Origin: Streptomyces sp. Ru72
GTDB taxonomy: Bacteria; Actinomycetota; Actinomycetes; Streptomycetales; Streptomycetaceae
Reading direction: 5' to 3'
NCBI RefSeq assembly: GCF_002920635.1
Contig: NZ_PQSR01000009.1
Span: 62,001 to 126,000 of the forward strand
DNA: 64,000 bases
This document shows positions 55,323 to 64,000 of this stretch, piece by piece. Positions within the stretch are counted from its first letter, which is position 1. Every line of letters starts with the position of its first letter. Both the position numbers and the translations under genes were made by a program. The notes under the pieces are model-generated. The model was not told the origin of the DNA, made no database searches, and worked only from the letters and a program-made list of their open reading frames with translations.

Positions 55323-56942
55323 ATGCGTGGTGCCAAGAGCGCCAAGTGGGTTGCGATAGCCGCGGTTGTGGCGCTGGGTGCTACGGCCTGTGGTGGTGGC
55401 GGGGACAGCGGCTCGGGCGGCGGCAAGAGCAACGGCATCGTGTCGATGGAGATCGGTGAGCCGCAGAACAGCCTGGTCCCCACCAACACGTACGAGACCG
55501 AGGGCGGCCAGGTCATCAACGCTCTCTTCACGGGTCTGACCAAGCTTGACGCCAACAACAAGGTCGTCAACGCCATGGCGGAGTCGATCGAGACCAAGGA
55601 CAACAAGGTCTGGACGATCAAGCTGAAGTCGGGCTACACCTTCCACAACGGCGAGAAGGTCACCGCCCAGTCCTTCGTCGACGCCTGGAACTACGGCGCC
55701 AACCAGACGAACGCCCAGCAGACCAACCCGCTGTTCAGCCACATCCAGGGCTACAGCGACCTGAACCCGGGCGAGGGCAAGAAGCCCAAGACGGACAAGA
55801 TGTCGGGTCTGAAGGCCGTCGACGACAGCACCCTCCAGGTCACCCTGAACGGTCCGTTCTCGGCGTTCCCGTCGCAGCTGTCGTTCACCGCGTTCGTCCC
55901 GCTGCCCAAGGCGTTCTTCAAGGACCCGAAGGGCTTCGGCGAGGCCCCGATCGGCAACGGCCCCTTCATGATGAAGGGCAAGGTCAAGCACAACCAGGAA
56001 ATCGACACCGTCAAGTACGACAAGTACCCGGACGCCTCGAAGATCGAGGTCAAGGGTGTCGACTTCAAGATCTACTCGAACCTGGACACGGCCTACAAGG
56101 ACCTGGTCGCGGGCAACCTCGACATCGACATCAACGTCCCGACCTCGGGTCTGCCGACCTACAAGAAGGACCTGCCGGGCCGCACGATCGACGAGGCCGA
56201 CTCGGCCGTCGGCTACATCGGCTTCCCGATCAAGTACAACAAGGCGTTCCAGAACGCGGACCTGCGCAAGTCCATCTCCATGGCGATCGACCGGAAGACG
56301 ATCGCCGAGAAGGTCTTCGTCGGTGCCCGTACGCCCGCGGACGACTACATCAGCCCCATCATCGACGGCTACCGCAAGGGCGCCTGCGGTGAGGCCTGCA
56401 CCTACAACCCGAGCAAGGCCAAGGAGCTCTACAAGCAGGCCGGCGGGCTGCCCGGCAACGCGCTGGAGATCGGCTACAACGCGGACGGCGGCCACAAGGA
56501 GTGGGTCGAGGCGGTCGCCAACCAGCTCCAGCAGAACCTGGGCATCAAGGTGACGGCCAAGCCGTTCGAGCAGTTCCAGGCCATCCTCAACGACCTGGAC
56601 GCCAAGAAGTACCAGGGCGCGTTCCGTATGGCCTGGAGCATGGACTACCCGGACATGGAGGACTACCTCCGTCCGGTCTTCTCGAAGGACGCCATCGCCA
56701 ACGGCTCGAACTACTCCGGTTACGTCAACGAGGAGTTCGAGAAGCTCCTCGTCAAGGGCGACCAGGCCCCGACGCACGAGGAGGCCGTGAAGATCTACCA
56801 GCAGGCCGACGACGTCCTGCTGAAGGACCTGCCGTACATCCCGGTGTACTTCTACACGCTGAACGCCGGCTTCAGCGAGAACATCAAGTCGATGAAGGTC
56901 GCCGGCCACCAGGTCCTGTGGGACACGGTCAAGCTCGGCTGA
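55323..56942 (+). CDS. Oligopeptide ABC transporter substrate-binding lipoprotein
   Basis: A 539-aa family 5 binding protein (DppA/OppA type). The signal peptide has lipobox ATAC (about residue 22), followed by a Gly/Ser linker. Family features include SMEIGEPQNSLVPTNTYETE, YTFHNGEKVTAQSFVDAWNY and the C-terminal LKDLPYIPVYFYTLN. It captures peptides outside the membrane for the permeases encoded next. AGGAGG at 55311-55316 selects the ATG at 55323 over an in-frame ATG at 55308. A stable hairpin separates it from the permease genes, consistent with higher expression of the binding protein. Confidence 0.92.
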   Translation: MRGAKSAKWVAIAAVVALGATACGGGGDSGSGGGKSNGIVSMEIGEPQNSLVPTNTYETEGGQVINALFTGLTKLDANNKVVNAMAESIETKDNKVWTIKLKSGYTFHNGEKVTAQSFVDAWNYGANQTNAQQTNPLFSHIQGYSDLNPGEGKKPKTDKMSGLKAVDDSTLQVTLNGPFSAFPSQLSFTAFVPLPKAFFKDPKGFGEAPIGNGPFMMKGKVKHNQEIDTVKYDKYPDASKIEVKGVDFKIYSNLDTAYKDLVAGNLDIDINVPTSGLPTYKKDLPGRTIDEADSAVGYIGFPIKYNKAFQNADLRKSISMAIDRKTIAEKVFVGARTPADDYISPIIDGYRKGACGEACTYNPSKAKELYKQAGGLPGNALEIGYNADGGHKEWVEAVANQLQQNLGIKVTAKPFEQFQAILNDLDAKKYQGAFRMAWSMDYPDMEDYLRPVFSKDAIANGSNYSGYVNEEFEKLLVKGDQAPTHEEAVKIYQQADDVLLKDLPYIPVYFYTLNAGFSENIKSMKVAGHQVLWDTVKLG

Positions 56943-56974
56943 GCCGTATCTGAGCAGGTCCGACCGCGGTCAAA

Positions 56975-57017
56975 GGGTGAGCAGGGGGAGAGGCTCCAAG
57001 CCTTCCCCTGCTCACCC
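56975..57017 (+). terminator. Hairpin between binding-protein and permease genes
   Basis: GGGTGAGCAGGGG (56975-56987) pairs perfectly with CCCCTGCTCACCC (57005-57017), with a further AGGC/GCCT stem inside the loop. It lies 33 nt after the binding-protein stop. It probably gives partial termination or stabilises the upstream mRNA. Confidence 0.6.
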
Positions 57018-57091
57018 CTTCTGCCGTCTTCCGTCCGACAGTGCCGCCGCCCCGGCCACGGGCGGATCGAGCACCCCCCTCTGGAGCACCC

Positions 57092-58018
57092 ATGGGCCGA
57101 TACGTCGTGCGCCGCCTCCTGCAGGTGATCCCTGTGGTGATAGGCGTCACGTTCATCATCTTCTGCCTGGTCTTCGCGCTGCCCGGCGACCCGATCCAGG
57201 CACTGGCCGGCGACAAGCGCGCCGACCCGAACATCGCGGCGATCCTCCGCGCGCATTACCACCTCAACGAGCCGCTGTACCAGCAGTACTGGCACTACAT
57301 CAGTGGCGTCTTCACCGGTGACCTCGGTGAGACCTACAACGGCCGTGCCATCTCGGACATCGTCGCCGAGCGGTTCCCGGTCACGCTCAAGCTGGGCCTG
57401 ACAGCCTTCGCCATCGAAGCCGTCATCGGCATCCTGGCGGGCATCATGTCGGCGCTGAAGAAGGGCAAGTTCCTCGACAACGTGGTGCTGGTCGCCACCC
57501 TCCTGCTGATCTCCATCCCGGTCTTCGTGCTGGGTAGCGTCCTTCAGCTGGAGCTCGGCGTGAACCTCAAGGCCACGCCGGTCGCCGGTATCGACAAGGG
57601 CTGGCCGCAGAGCTACATCCTCCCGGCCATCGTGCTCGCCTCGACCTCGATGGCGTACATCGCGCGACTGGTACGGACGAGCCTGACGGAGTCGATCCGG
57701 GCCGACTACGTCCGCACCGCGATCGCCAAGGGCCTGCCGCGGCGCCGGGTCATCGGCCTGCACGCGATGCGCAACTCCCTGATCCCGGTCGTCACCTTCC
57801 TGGGCTTCGACCTCGGCGCCCTGATGGGCGGCGCCATCATCACCGAGCGGGTGTTCAACATGCCCGGTATCGGTGGCCAGCTGGCCCAGTCCGTCTATCT
57901 GCGCGAGCGGCCGATCGTCGTCGGCCTGGTGACCCTGCTGGTGCTGATCTACCTGGCCGCCAACCTCCTCGTAGACCTGATGTACGCCGTGCTCGACCCG
58001 AGGATCCGCTATGAGTGA
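57092..58018 (+). CDS. Oligopeptide ABC transporter permease (DppB type)
   Basis: A 308-aa inner-membrane subunit with six hydrophobic segments, the typical MGRYVVRRLLQVIPVVIGVT start, FALPGDPIQALAG and the EAA loop DYVRTAIAKGLPRRRVIGLH. The ATG at 57092 follows CTGGAG; in-frame upstream codons encode a Pro-rich stretch and were rejected. The last 8 nt overlap the next permease gene, showing coupling. It forms the peptide channel with that protein. Confidence 0.92.
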   Translation: MGRYVVRRLLQVIPVVIGVTFIIFCLVFALPGDPIQALAGDKRADPNIAAILRAHYHLNEPLYQQYWHYISGVFTGDLGETYNGRAISDIVAERFPVTLKLGLTAFAIEAVIGILAGIMSALKKGKFLDNVVLVATLLLISIPVFVLGSVLQLELGVNLKATPVAGIDKGWPQSYILPAIVLASTSMAYIARLVRTSLTESIRADYVRTAIAKGLPRRRVIGLHAMRNSLIPVVTFLGFDLGALMGGAIITERVFNMPGIGGQLAQSVYLRERPIVVGLVTLLVLIYLAANLLVDLMYAVLDPRIRYE

Positions 58019-58949
58019 GAAGACGATAGAAAGGCCCACCACCGACGAGGCCTCCCTCGCCAAGGAGATCGAGGCCGAGGAGAAGGCGGCGGCCCGTCAG
58101 GCCAGCCTGCTCAAGGACGGCTGGGCGGACCTGCGCAAGCGGCCCATGTTCCTCGGGACCGCCTTCATCATCGTCTGCCTGCTCGCGCTGGCGATCGTGC
58201 CCAGCCTGTTCACGGCACGCTCCCCGTTCTCCGACGGCTTCTGCCAGCTGCAGAACTCCATGAACGGGCCGTCGTCCGGGCACTGGTTCGGCTTCGACGT
58301 GCAGGGCTGCGACATCTACACGCGGACCGTGTACGGCACCCGCAACTCGATCGTCGTCGGTGTGGTGACCACCGTCGCCACCACCCTGATCGGCGGCCTG
58401 GTGGGCATGCTGGCCGGTCTGGTCGGCGGCTGGGTCGACGCGGTGCTGTCCCGTATCACCGAGGTCTTCTCGGCCCTGCCGCTCATCGTCGGCGGTCTGC
58501 TGATCATGTCGATCTGGGGCGGCGGCGACGTGTGGACGGTGTCGTTCATCATGGCGATCCTCGGCTGGCCGCAGGTCTTCCGGATCATGCGCGGCGAGGT
58601 CATCTCGAACAAGTACAACGACTACGTGATGGCCGCCCGTGCGCTCGGCGCGGGCTCGGGCCGGATCGCGTTCCGGCACATCCTGCCGAACACGCTCGCC
58701 CCCGTCATCGTCATCACCACCATGAACCTCGGTGTCTACATCGCCGCCGAGGCCGCCCTGTCCTACCTGGGCATCGGCATCCAGTACCCCAACATCTCGT
58801 GGGGTCTGATGATCAGTGACGCCCAGGACCGGTTCCTGACCTCGCCGCACGCGCTGCTGTTCCCGGCCGGCGCCCTGAGCATCACCGTGCTGGCGTTCAT
58901 CATGCTCGGCGACGTCGTCCGCGACGCCTTCGATCCGAAGATGCGCTGA
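58011..58949 (+). CDS. Oligopeptide ABC transporter permease (DppC type)
   Basis: A 312-aa partner permease. A 45-residue charged N-terminal helix precedes the first membrane segment (FLGTAFIIVCLLALAIVPSL). Family markers are HWFGFDVQGCDIYTRTVYGT, the EAA loop YVMAARALGAGSGRIAFRH and a C-terminal LGDVVRDAFDPKMR. HWFGFDVQGCDIYTRT differs slightly from the usual GTDxxGRD motif. The gene overlaps the preceding one by 8 nt and is followed 11 nt later by the first ATPase gene. Confidence 0.92.
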   Translation: MSEKTIERPTTDEASLAKEIEAEEKAAARQASLLKDGWADLRKRPMFLGTAFIIVCLLALAIVPSLFTARSPFSDGFCQLQNSMNGPSSGHWFGFDVQGCDIYTRTVYGTRNSIVVGVVTTVATTLIGGLVGMLAGLVGGWVDAVLSRITEVFSALPLIVGGLLIMSIWGGGDVWTVSFIMAILGWPQVFRIMRGEVISNKYNDYVMAARALGAGSGRIAFRHILPNTLAPVIVITTMNLGVYIAAEAALSYLGIGIQYPNISWGLMISDAQDRFLTSPHALLFPAGALSITVLAFIMLGDVVRDAFDPKMR

Positions 58950-58960
58950 GGGAGGCGTAC

Positions 58961-60022
58961 GTGACCACCATCCAACCGACGGACGCCGTCCCGGCTCCGC
59001 GACCCGGCGACGCCGAGAAGACCGGCCCGCTGCTCGAAGTGCGTGACCTGCACGTCGAGTTCCAGACCCGCGAGGGTGTGGTCCGGGCTGTCAACGGCGT
59101 CAACTACTCGGTGAACTCCGGGGAGACGCTCGCCGTGCTCGGCGAGTCCGGCTCCGGCAAGTCCGTGACCGCGCAGGCGATCATGGGCATCCTCGACATG
59201 CCGCCGGCCCGCATCCCGCAGGGAGAGATCCGCTTCTACGGCGAGGACATGCTGAAGATGTCCGCCGAGGAGCGGCGCAAGCTGCGCGGCGCGCGGATCG
59301 CGATGATCTTCCAGGACGCGCTCTCCGCGCTCAACCCCGTGCTCAGCGTGGGTTTCCAGCTCGGTGAGATGTTCCGCGTCCACCGGGGGCTGTCCCGCAA
59401 GGAGGCCAAGGCCAAGGCGATCGAGCTGATGGACCGGGTGAAGATCCCGGCGGCCGCGGCACGCGTGAACGACTACCCGCACCAGTTCTCGGGCGGTATG
59501 CGCCAGCGCATCATGATCGCCATGGCGCTCGCCCTGGAGCCGGACCTGATCATCGCCGACGAGCCGACCACGGCCCTCGACGTGACCGTCCAGGCCCAGG
59601 TGATGGACCTGCTCGCGGAGCTGCAGCGCGAGTACCACATGGGTCTGATCCTCATCACCCACGACCTGGGTGTCGTGGCGGACGTCGCCGACAAGATCGC
59701 GGTGATGTACGCGGGCCGCATCGTGGAGACGGCACCGGTGCACGAGCTGTACAAGCGCCCGGCCCACCCCTACACCCGGGGCCTGCTCGACTCGATCCCG
59801 CGCCTGGACCAGAAGGGCCAGGACCTCTACGCGATCAAGGGCCTGCCGCCCAACCTGCTGAAGGTGCCCGGCGGTTGCGCCTTCAACCCGCGGTGCGAGA
59901 AGGCGCAGGACATCTGCCGCACGGAGCGTCCGCCACTGGTCCCGGTGACCGAGCCGGACGGAACGGAACTGCCCGGCCGCGCCAGCGCGTGCCACTTCTG
60001 GAAGGAGACGATCCATGGCTGA
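58961..60022 (+). CDS. Oligopeptide ABC transporter ATP-binding protein (DppD type)
   Basis: A 353-aa ATPase. Walker [10 protein letters not shown]-loop [11 protein letters not shown], signature [15 protein letters not shown], Walker [13 protein letters not shown] and the C-terminal oligopeptide-transporter extension with Cys residues ([14 protein letters not shown] and later CHF), which in this family can hold an iron-sulfur cluster. The start is GTG at 58961 after GAGGGAGG. It overlaps the second ATPase gene by 8 nt. Confidence 0.92.
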   Translation: MTTIQPTDAVPAPRPGDAEKTGPLLEVRDLHVEFQTREGVVRAVNGVNYSVNSGETLAVLGESGSGKSVTAQAIMGILDMPPARIPQGEIRFYGEDMLKMSAEERRKLRGARIAMIFQDALSALNPVLSVGFQLGEMFRVHRGLSRKEAKAKAIELMDRVKIPAAAARVNDYPHQFSGGMRQRIMIAMALALEPDLIIADEPTTALDVTVQAQVMDLLAELQREYHMGLILITHDLGVVADVADKIAVMYAGRIVETAPVHELYKRPAHPYTRGLLDSIPRLDQKGQDLYAIKGLPPNLLKVPGGCAFNPRCEKAQDICRTERPPLVPVTEPDGTELPGRASACHFWKETIHG

Positions 60023-61163
60023 GCCGACCAAGACCGGCGAGCCGCAGGACGCGACACCGAACGTCTCCGCCGTGGACGTCGCCGACGTGCACTCCGAGGA
60101 GGAGGCGGTCGCCGCCCTCGACGCACCGGTCCACCGGGGCGAGCCGATCCTGCAGGTGCGCAACCTGGTCAAGCACTTCCCGCTGACGCAGGGCATCGTC
60201 ATCAAGCGCCAGATCGGCGCGGTCAAGGCCGTCGACGGCGTCTCCTTCGACCTCTACCAGGGCGAGACCCTGGGCATCGTCGGCGAGTCCGGATGCGGCA
60301 AGTCGACGGTCGCCAAGCTCGTGATGAACCTGGAGCGGGCGACCGCCGGTGAGATCTTCTACAAGGGCCAGGACATCACCAAGCTGTCCGGCAAGGCCCT
60401 CAAGGCGGTCCGCCGCAACATCCAGATGATCTTCCAGGACCCGTACACGTCGCTCAACCCGCGTATGACGGTGGGTGACATCATCGGCGAGCCCTTCGAC
60501 ATCCACCCCGAGGTGGCCCCCAAGGGCGACCGGCGCCGCAGGGTGCAGGAGCTCCTCGACGTCGTGGGTCTCAACCCGGAGTACATCAACCGCTACCCGC
60601 ACCAGTTCTCGGGCGGTCAGCGCCAGCGCATCGGCATCGCCCGCGGCCTGGCCCTGAACCCCGAGGTCATCATCTGCGACGAGCCGGTCTCCGCCCTGGA
60701 CGTGTCGGTCCAGGCGCAGGTCATCAACCTGATGGAGCGACTGCAGGACGAGTTCAACCTCTCCTACATCTTCATCGCGCACGACCTGTCGATCGTCCGG
60801 CACATCTCGGACCGCGTGGGCGTGATGTACCTCGGCAAGATCGCCGAGATCGGCACGGACGAGCAGATCTACGACCACCCGACGCACCCCTACACCCAGG
60901 CGCTGCTGTCGGCGGTCCCCGTGCCGGACCCGGAGGCCCGTGAGCACCGCGAGCGGATCATCCTCACCGGCGACGTGCCCTCCCCGGCCAACCCGCCCTC
61001 GGGCTGCAGCTTCCGCACCCGCTGCTGGAAGGCCACGGACAGGTGCGCCGAGGAGGTGCCGCTGCTGGCGGTCCCCGAGCGCTTCAAGGACGCGGACTCG
61101 CCCGCGGCCCACGAGTCGGCGTGCCACTTCGCCGAGGAGAAGGACGTCGTGCACGCGGCCTGA
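60015..61163 (+). CDS. Oligopeptide ABC transporter ATP-binding protein (DppF type)
   Basis: A 382-aa ATPase that pairs with the preceding one. Motifs are Walker A GESGCGKST (about residue 92), IFQDPYTSLNPRM, FSGGQRQRIGIARGL and VIICDEPVSALD, with the Cys-bearing C-terminal extension (CSFRTRCWKATDRC). A 45-residue acidic N-terminal extension precedes the core. The operon ends here, 20 nt before a strong hairpin that also faces the opposing peptide transporter operon. Confidence 0.92.
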   Translation: MAEPTKTGEPQDATPNVSAVDVADVHSEEEAVAALDAPVHRGEPILQVRNLVKHFPLTQGIVIKRQIGAVKAVDGVSFDLYQGETLGIVGESGCGKSTVAKLVMNLERATAGEIFYKGQDITKLSGKALKAVRRNIQMIFQDPYTSLNPRMTVGDIIGEPFDIHPEVAPKGDRRRRVQELLDVVGLNPEYINRYPHQFSGGQRQRIGIARGLALNPEVIICDEPVSALDVSVQAQVINLMERLQDEFNLSYIFIAHDLSIVRHISDRVGVMYLGKIAEIGTDEQIYDHPTHPYTQALLSAVPVPDPEAREHRERIILTGDVPSPANPPSGCSFRTRCWKATDRCAEEVPLLAVPERFKDADSPAAHESACHFAEEKDVVHAA

Positions 61164-61183
61164 CGTCTCCCTGGCATCCGGTC

Positions 61184-61217
61184 GGTTCCCGGTACCTCGC
61201 AAGGTGCCGGGAACCGG
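61184..61217. terminator. Terminator between two convergent peptide transporter operons
   Basis: A 14-bp stem with one G-U pair (61184-61197 with 61204-61217) and a 6-nt loop lies 21 nt after the DppF-type gene and about 30 nt beyond the end of the opposing operon. It probably works in both directions. Confidence 0.7.
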
Positions 61218-61247
61218 CGTTTCCGGAGGTGAGGGCCGCCTGAGGCA

Positions 61248-62270
61248 TCAAGGGGCGACCACGGCCCGAGCCCAGTGGCACGCCACCTGCCCGCCGTCAC
61301 CCCCGCCCAGCACCTCCAGGTCCCGGGTCCGGCAGGCGTCCGCGACGCCCGCCCGTTCCGCCTCCCCGCCGGCCAGGATCTGGCAGCGGGGGTGGAAGCG
61401 GCAGCCCTTCGGGATGCGGGAGGGGTCCGGGGGTTCGCCGGACAGGACGACGGGTGTGCCCGGGGCTTCCGGGAGGACCGAGAGCAGCGCCTGGGTGTAG
61501 GGGTGCCGTGGGGCGGTCAGCACCTGTTCGACGTCGCCCGTCTCCACGATCCGGCCCAGGTACATCACCGCCACCCGGTCCGCGATGTTCCACGCAAGGC
61601 CCAGATCGTGCGTCACGACCAGCGCGGACAGGCCCGGTTCGGTGCGCAGGCGCAGCAGCAGGGCCAGGATCTCGCCGCGCACCGAGGCGTCGAGGGAGGC
61701 CACCGGCTCGTCGGCGACGATCAGTTCCGGGTCCAGGACGAGCGCGCCCGCGATCACCACGCGCTGGCGCTGGCCTCCCGACAGCTCGTGCGGATAGCGC
61801 AGGAAGAAGCGCTCCGGTGGGCGGAGCCCCGCCCGGGAGAGGGCGCCCGCCACCGCCGCCTGCTCGTCTCCGCCGTACCCGTGGATCCGCAGCCCCTCCG
61901 CGACCGCCTCGTACACCGTGTGCCGCGGGTTGAGCGATCCGCTCGGGTCCTGGAGAACCAGCTGGACGCGTCTGCGGTACGCCTTCAGGGCCCGGGCGGA
62001 GTAGTCGAGCGGCCGTCCGGCGAAGCGGACGCTTCCCGCCGTCGGCGGTACGAGGCCGAGCAGTGCCCGGGCCAGGGTGGTCTTGCCGCAGCCCGACTCG
62101 CCGACCAGCGCCACGATCTCCCCGGGGCGGATGTCGAGGTCCACGCCGTCCACCGCCCTGGACGGCACGCCGCCGTGGCGCCCGGGGAAGGTCACGCGCA
62201 GTCCCTCCGCGCTCAGCAGCGGTGATGCCGTCGGCGATGTCGCCGCCGGTGTCGTCAGTGAGGTCGTCAT
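61248..62270 (-). CDS. Second peptide/nickel-type ABC transporter ATP-binding protein (DppF type)
   Basis: A 340-aa ATPase. Walker A GESGCGKTT, VLQDPSGSLNPRHT, LSGGQRQRVVIAGAL and LIVADEPVASLD are intact, with the oligopeptide-type C-terminal Cys segment (CRFHPRCQIL and CHWARAV). The ATG at 62270 follows GAGGAGC and overlaps the upstream stop as ATGA. It is the last gene of a minus-strand operon with no binding protein inside the window. Confidence 0.9.
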   Translation of the reverse strand: MTTSLTTPAATSPTASPLLSAEGLRVTFPGRHGGVPSRAVDGVDLDIRPGEIVALVGESGCGKTTLARALLGLVPPTAGSVRFAGRPLDYSARALKAYRRRVQLVLQDPSGSLNPRHTVYEAVAEGLRIHGYGGDEQAAVAGALSRAGLRPPERFFLRYPHELSGGQRQRVVIAGALVLDPELIVADEPVASLDASVRGEILALLLRLRTEPGLSALVVTHDLGLAWNIADRVAVMYLGRIVETGDVEQVLTAPRHPYTQALLSVLPEAPGTPVVLSGEPPDPSRIPKGCRFHPRCQILAGGEAERAGVADACRTRDLEVLGGGDGGQVACHWARAVVAP

Positions 62271-63268
62271 GGGGTGCTCCTCGCATCCTCCGCCGCCGTC
62301 GTCGGACCGGAGGCGGGGCGTGGCGACACATGCACGCAGGCCGCCCGGCGGCCCGGACCTGCCTCCCGCAACTCCTGGTCCCGGGTTGCGCAGTCGTCCA
62401 GGGCCACCGGGCAGCGCGGGTGGAAGGCGCAGCCGGACGGCAGGGCGGACGGGTCGGGCGGATCGCCCGCCAGGCCGCGTGGGGCGTAGCGGGAGGCCGG
62501 GTCGCCGATGCGGGGGAACGCCGCGGACAGTGCGCCGGCGTACGGATGCCGGGCGTCGTCGTAGAGCCGCCGGGCCGGGCCCTCCTCGACCACCCGGCCC
62601 GCGTACATCACCGCCAGCCGGTCGCAGGTCTCGGCGAGGACGGCGAGATCGTGGCTGATCATGACCAGGCCGAGGTCCTGTTCGGCGACGAGCCGGCCGA
62701 TCAGCCGCAGGATCTGCGCCTGGATCATCACGTCCAGGGCCGTCGTCGGCTCGTCGGCGATGACCAGCCGTGGGTCGCAGGCCAGCGCCATGGCGATCAT
62801 CACGCGCTGGCGCTGGCCGCCGGACAGTTCGTGGGGGAACGCCGTCGCCCGTGCGGCCGGGAGGCCCACGTGCTCCAGCAGTTCGCCGGTCCTGCGCTTC
62901 GCCTCGGCCGCGGTCGCCCTGCGGTGCAGCAGCATCGGCTCGGCGATCTGGTCGCCGATCCGGTGCACCGGGTTGAGGGAGTGCATCGCTCCCTGGAAGA
63001 CGATCGAGGCCCCCGCCCAGCGGACCGCCCTGACCTGCCCCCACCGCATCGTCAGCACGTCCTCGCCGTCCAGCAGGACCTGCCCGCCGACCCGGGTACC
63101 GGGCGGCAGCAGCCGCAGCAGGGCCAGAGCCAGGGTGGACTTCCCGCAGCCGGACTCGCCGGCGATGCCGAGCCTGTGCCCCGCCTCCAGCGCCAGGTCG
63201 ACGCCCCGCACGGCGGCGGCCCCGCCGGCGTACGTCACCTCCAGGTCCCTCACCTCCAGCAGCGTCAA
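62267..63268 (-). CDS. Second peptide/nickel-type ABC transporter ATP-binding protein (DppD type)
   Basis: A 333-aa ATPase. Walker A GESGCGKST, VFQGAMHSLNPVHRIG, LSGGQRQRVMIAMAL and [12 protein letters not shown], then the Cys-bearing C-terminal extension (CAFHPRCPVALDDC). The preferred start is the TTG at 63268, which overlaps the permease stop as TTGA and gives MTLLEVRDLEVTYAGG, the usual family beginning. The pair of ATPases with the permease upstream repeats the order of the plus-strand operon. Confidence 0.88.
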   Translation of the reverse strand: MTLLEVRDLEVTYAGGAAAVRGVDLALEAGHRLGIAGESGCGKSTLALALLRLLPPGTRVGGQVLLDGEDVLTMRWGQVRAVRWAGASIVFQGAMHSLNPVHRIGDQIAEPMLLHRRATAAEAKRRTGELLEHVGLPAARATAFPHELSGGQRQRVMIAMALACDPRLVIADEPTTALDVMIQAQILRLIGRLVAEQDLGLVMISHDLAVLAETCDRLAVMYAGRVVEEGPARRLYDDARHPYAGALSAAFPRIGDPASRYAPRGLAGDPPDPSALPSGCAFHPRCPVALDDCATRDQELREAGPGRRAACVHVSPRPASGPTTAAEDARSTP

Positions 63269-64000
63269 CGCTCCACCCCCAGCCGAGGATTGAGGACGGA
63301 CTCCACCGCCCGGCCGCACAGCGTGAAGGCCAGGGCGACGACGGCGATCGCGATGCCCGGCGGCACCAGGTACCACCAGTCGCCGGAGCTGACCGCGCCC
63401 GCCTCGCGGGCGTCCTGGAGCAGACCGCCCCACGACACGACCGTCGGGTCGCCCATGCCGAGGAAGGCCAGCGTCGCCTCGGCGAGGATGGACGAGGAGA
63501 TCATCAGGGTCGTCTGGGCTAGCACCAACGGCATGACGTTGGGCAGCACGTGCCGCAGCATGATGTGCGCGTGGCCGCCGCCGAGCGCCCGCGCCCGCTC
63601 GATGTAGGGCCGGGACTCCACCGCCAGCGTCTGGGCCCGCACCAGCCGGGCCGTGGTCGGCCAGGACGTCACACCGATCGCCAGGATCACCGTGCCGAGC
63701 GAGCGGGACATCACGGTGGCGAGCGCGATGGCGAGGACCAGCGTCGGCATCACCAGGAACCAGTCCGTGATCCGCATCAGCACGGTGGCGTACGCGCCCC
63801 GGAAGTGACCGGCGGTGATCCCGACCAGCGCGCCGATCGCCACGGACAGCACCGCCGCGAGCAGCCCGACCAGCAGCGAGATCCGCGATCCCCACACCAC
63901 CAGGCCCAGCAGGTTCCGCCCGAACCGGTCCGTGCCGAGCGGGAACTCACCGCTCGGATGCTGCAGCGGCCGGCCCGGTGCGCCGGTCACACTGGACACG
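63265..64000 (-). CDS. Second peptide/nickel-type ABC transporter permease (5' end beyond window)
   Basis: About 245 C-terminal residues of a DppC-type permease. The GTDRFGRN motif, five hydrophobic segments and EAA loop YIERARALGGGHAHIMLRH are visible. The N-terminal cytoplasmic part and first membrane segment should lie right of the window; a GTG at 63999 is probably internal. The stop overlaps the next ATPase start. Confidence 0.88.
   Translation of the reverse strand, partial: VSSVTGAPGRPLQHPSGEFPLGTDRFGRNLLGLVVWGSRISLLVGLLAAVLSVAIGALVGITAGHFRGAYATVLMRITDWFLVMPTLVLAIALATVMSRSLGTVILAIGVTSWPTTARLVRAQTLAVESRPYIERARALGGGHAHIMLRHVLPNVMPLVLAQTTLMISSSILAEATLAFLGMGDPTVVSWGGLLQDAREAGAVSSGDWWYLVPPGIAIAVVALAFTLCGRAVESVLNPRLGVER

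Overview
The window is high-GC actinobacterial DNA with strong third-codon GC bias, GTG/TTG starts, ATGA/GTGA gene overlaps and AGGAGG-type ribosome sites. Gene content (several SpoIIE-type phosphatase/anti-sigma proteins, a Streptomyces-type secreted Rhs protein, many lipoprotein transporters, an Sdh1-type succinate dehydrogenase, TypA) points to a Streptomyces chromosome. I saw no rRNA, tRNA, CRISPR array or intact insertion sequence, and noticed no TTA codon in the genes I read.

Layout. 1-6646: a partial ArsR-like DUF5937 regulator diverges from a five-gene operon (polar amino-acid ABC permease, ATPase and binding lipoprotein, then a CocE/NonD hydrolase and a CapA-type metallophosphatase). 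An 18-bp perfect palindrome lies between them. 6933-15500: a 2190-aa secreted Rhs protein with a probable PD-(D/E)XK nuclease tip, a perfect terminator, an unrecognised 222-aa gene (possible immunity protein) and decayed coding DNA. 15510-24634 (minus strand): a 1650-aa secreted protein with a degenerate SGNH domain and a LamG domain, an M48 membrane protease with a small partner, and a two-domain VOC protein. 25136-28910: a PGRP amidase with a perfect Crp-type site upstream, converging on a secreted serine hydrolase.

29146-42850 is a signalling region. Three large proteins combine a SpoIIE/PP2C phosphatase with a HATPase (anti-sigma-kinase-like) domain, and a free HATPase protein lies among them. 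One has a CitA/DcuS-like extracytoplasmic sensor and sits beside an orphan solute-binding lipoprotein. One is fused to a complete APC amino-acid permease and overlaps a threonine-synthase-like gene. One has PAS-PAS-GAF sensors. Between them are a GntR regulator, a SPOR-like mini-protein and a Nudix hydrolase.

42813-46134: a coiled-coil protein resembling the C-terminal part of TPM-domain proteins (without TPM), then a coupled module of small membrane protein, APH-fold phosphotransferase and a second paralogous membrane protein that has no stop codon before it meets sdhB. 46132-50011: sdhBAC plus a small coiled-coil gene. 50383-54703: an orphan family 5 binding lipoprotein and typA. 55323-61163: a complete oligopeptide ABC operon. 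61248-64000: a second peptide ABC operon on the opposite strand, cut by the window edge. Overall the window is dominated by peptide/amino-acid uptake and by partner-switching signalling. The transporter-phosphatase-kinase fusion at 33181-35949 is the most unusual architecture.
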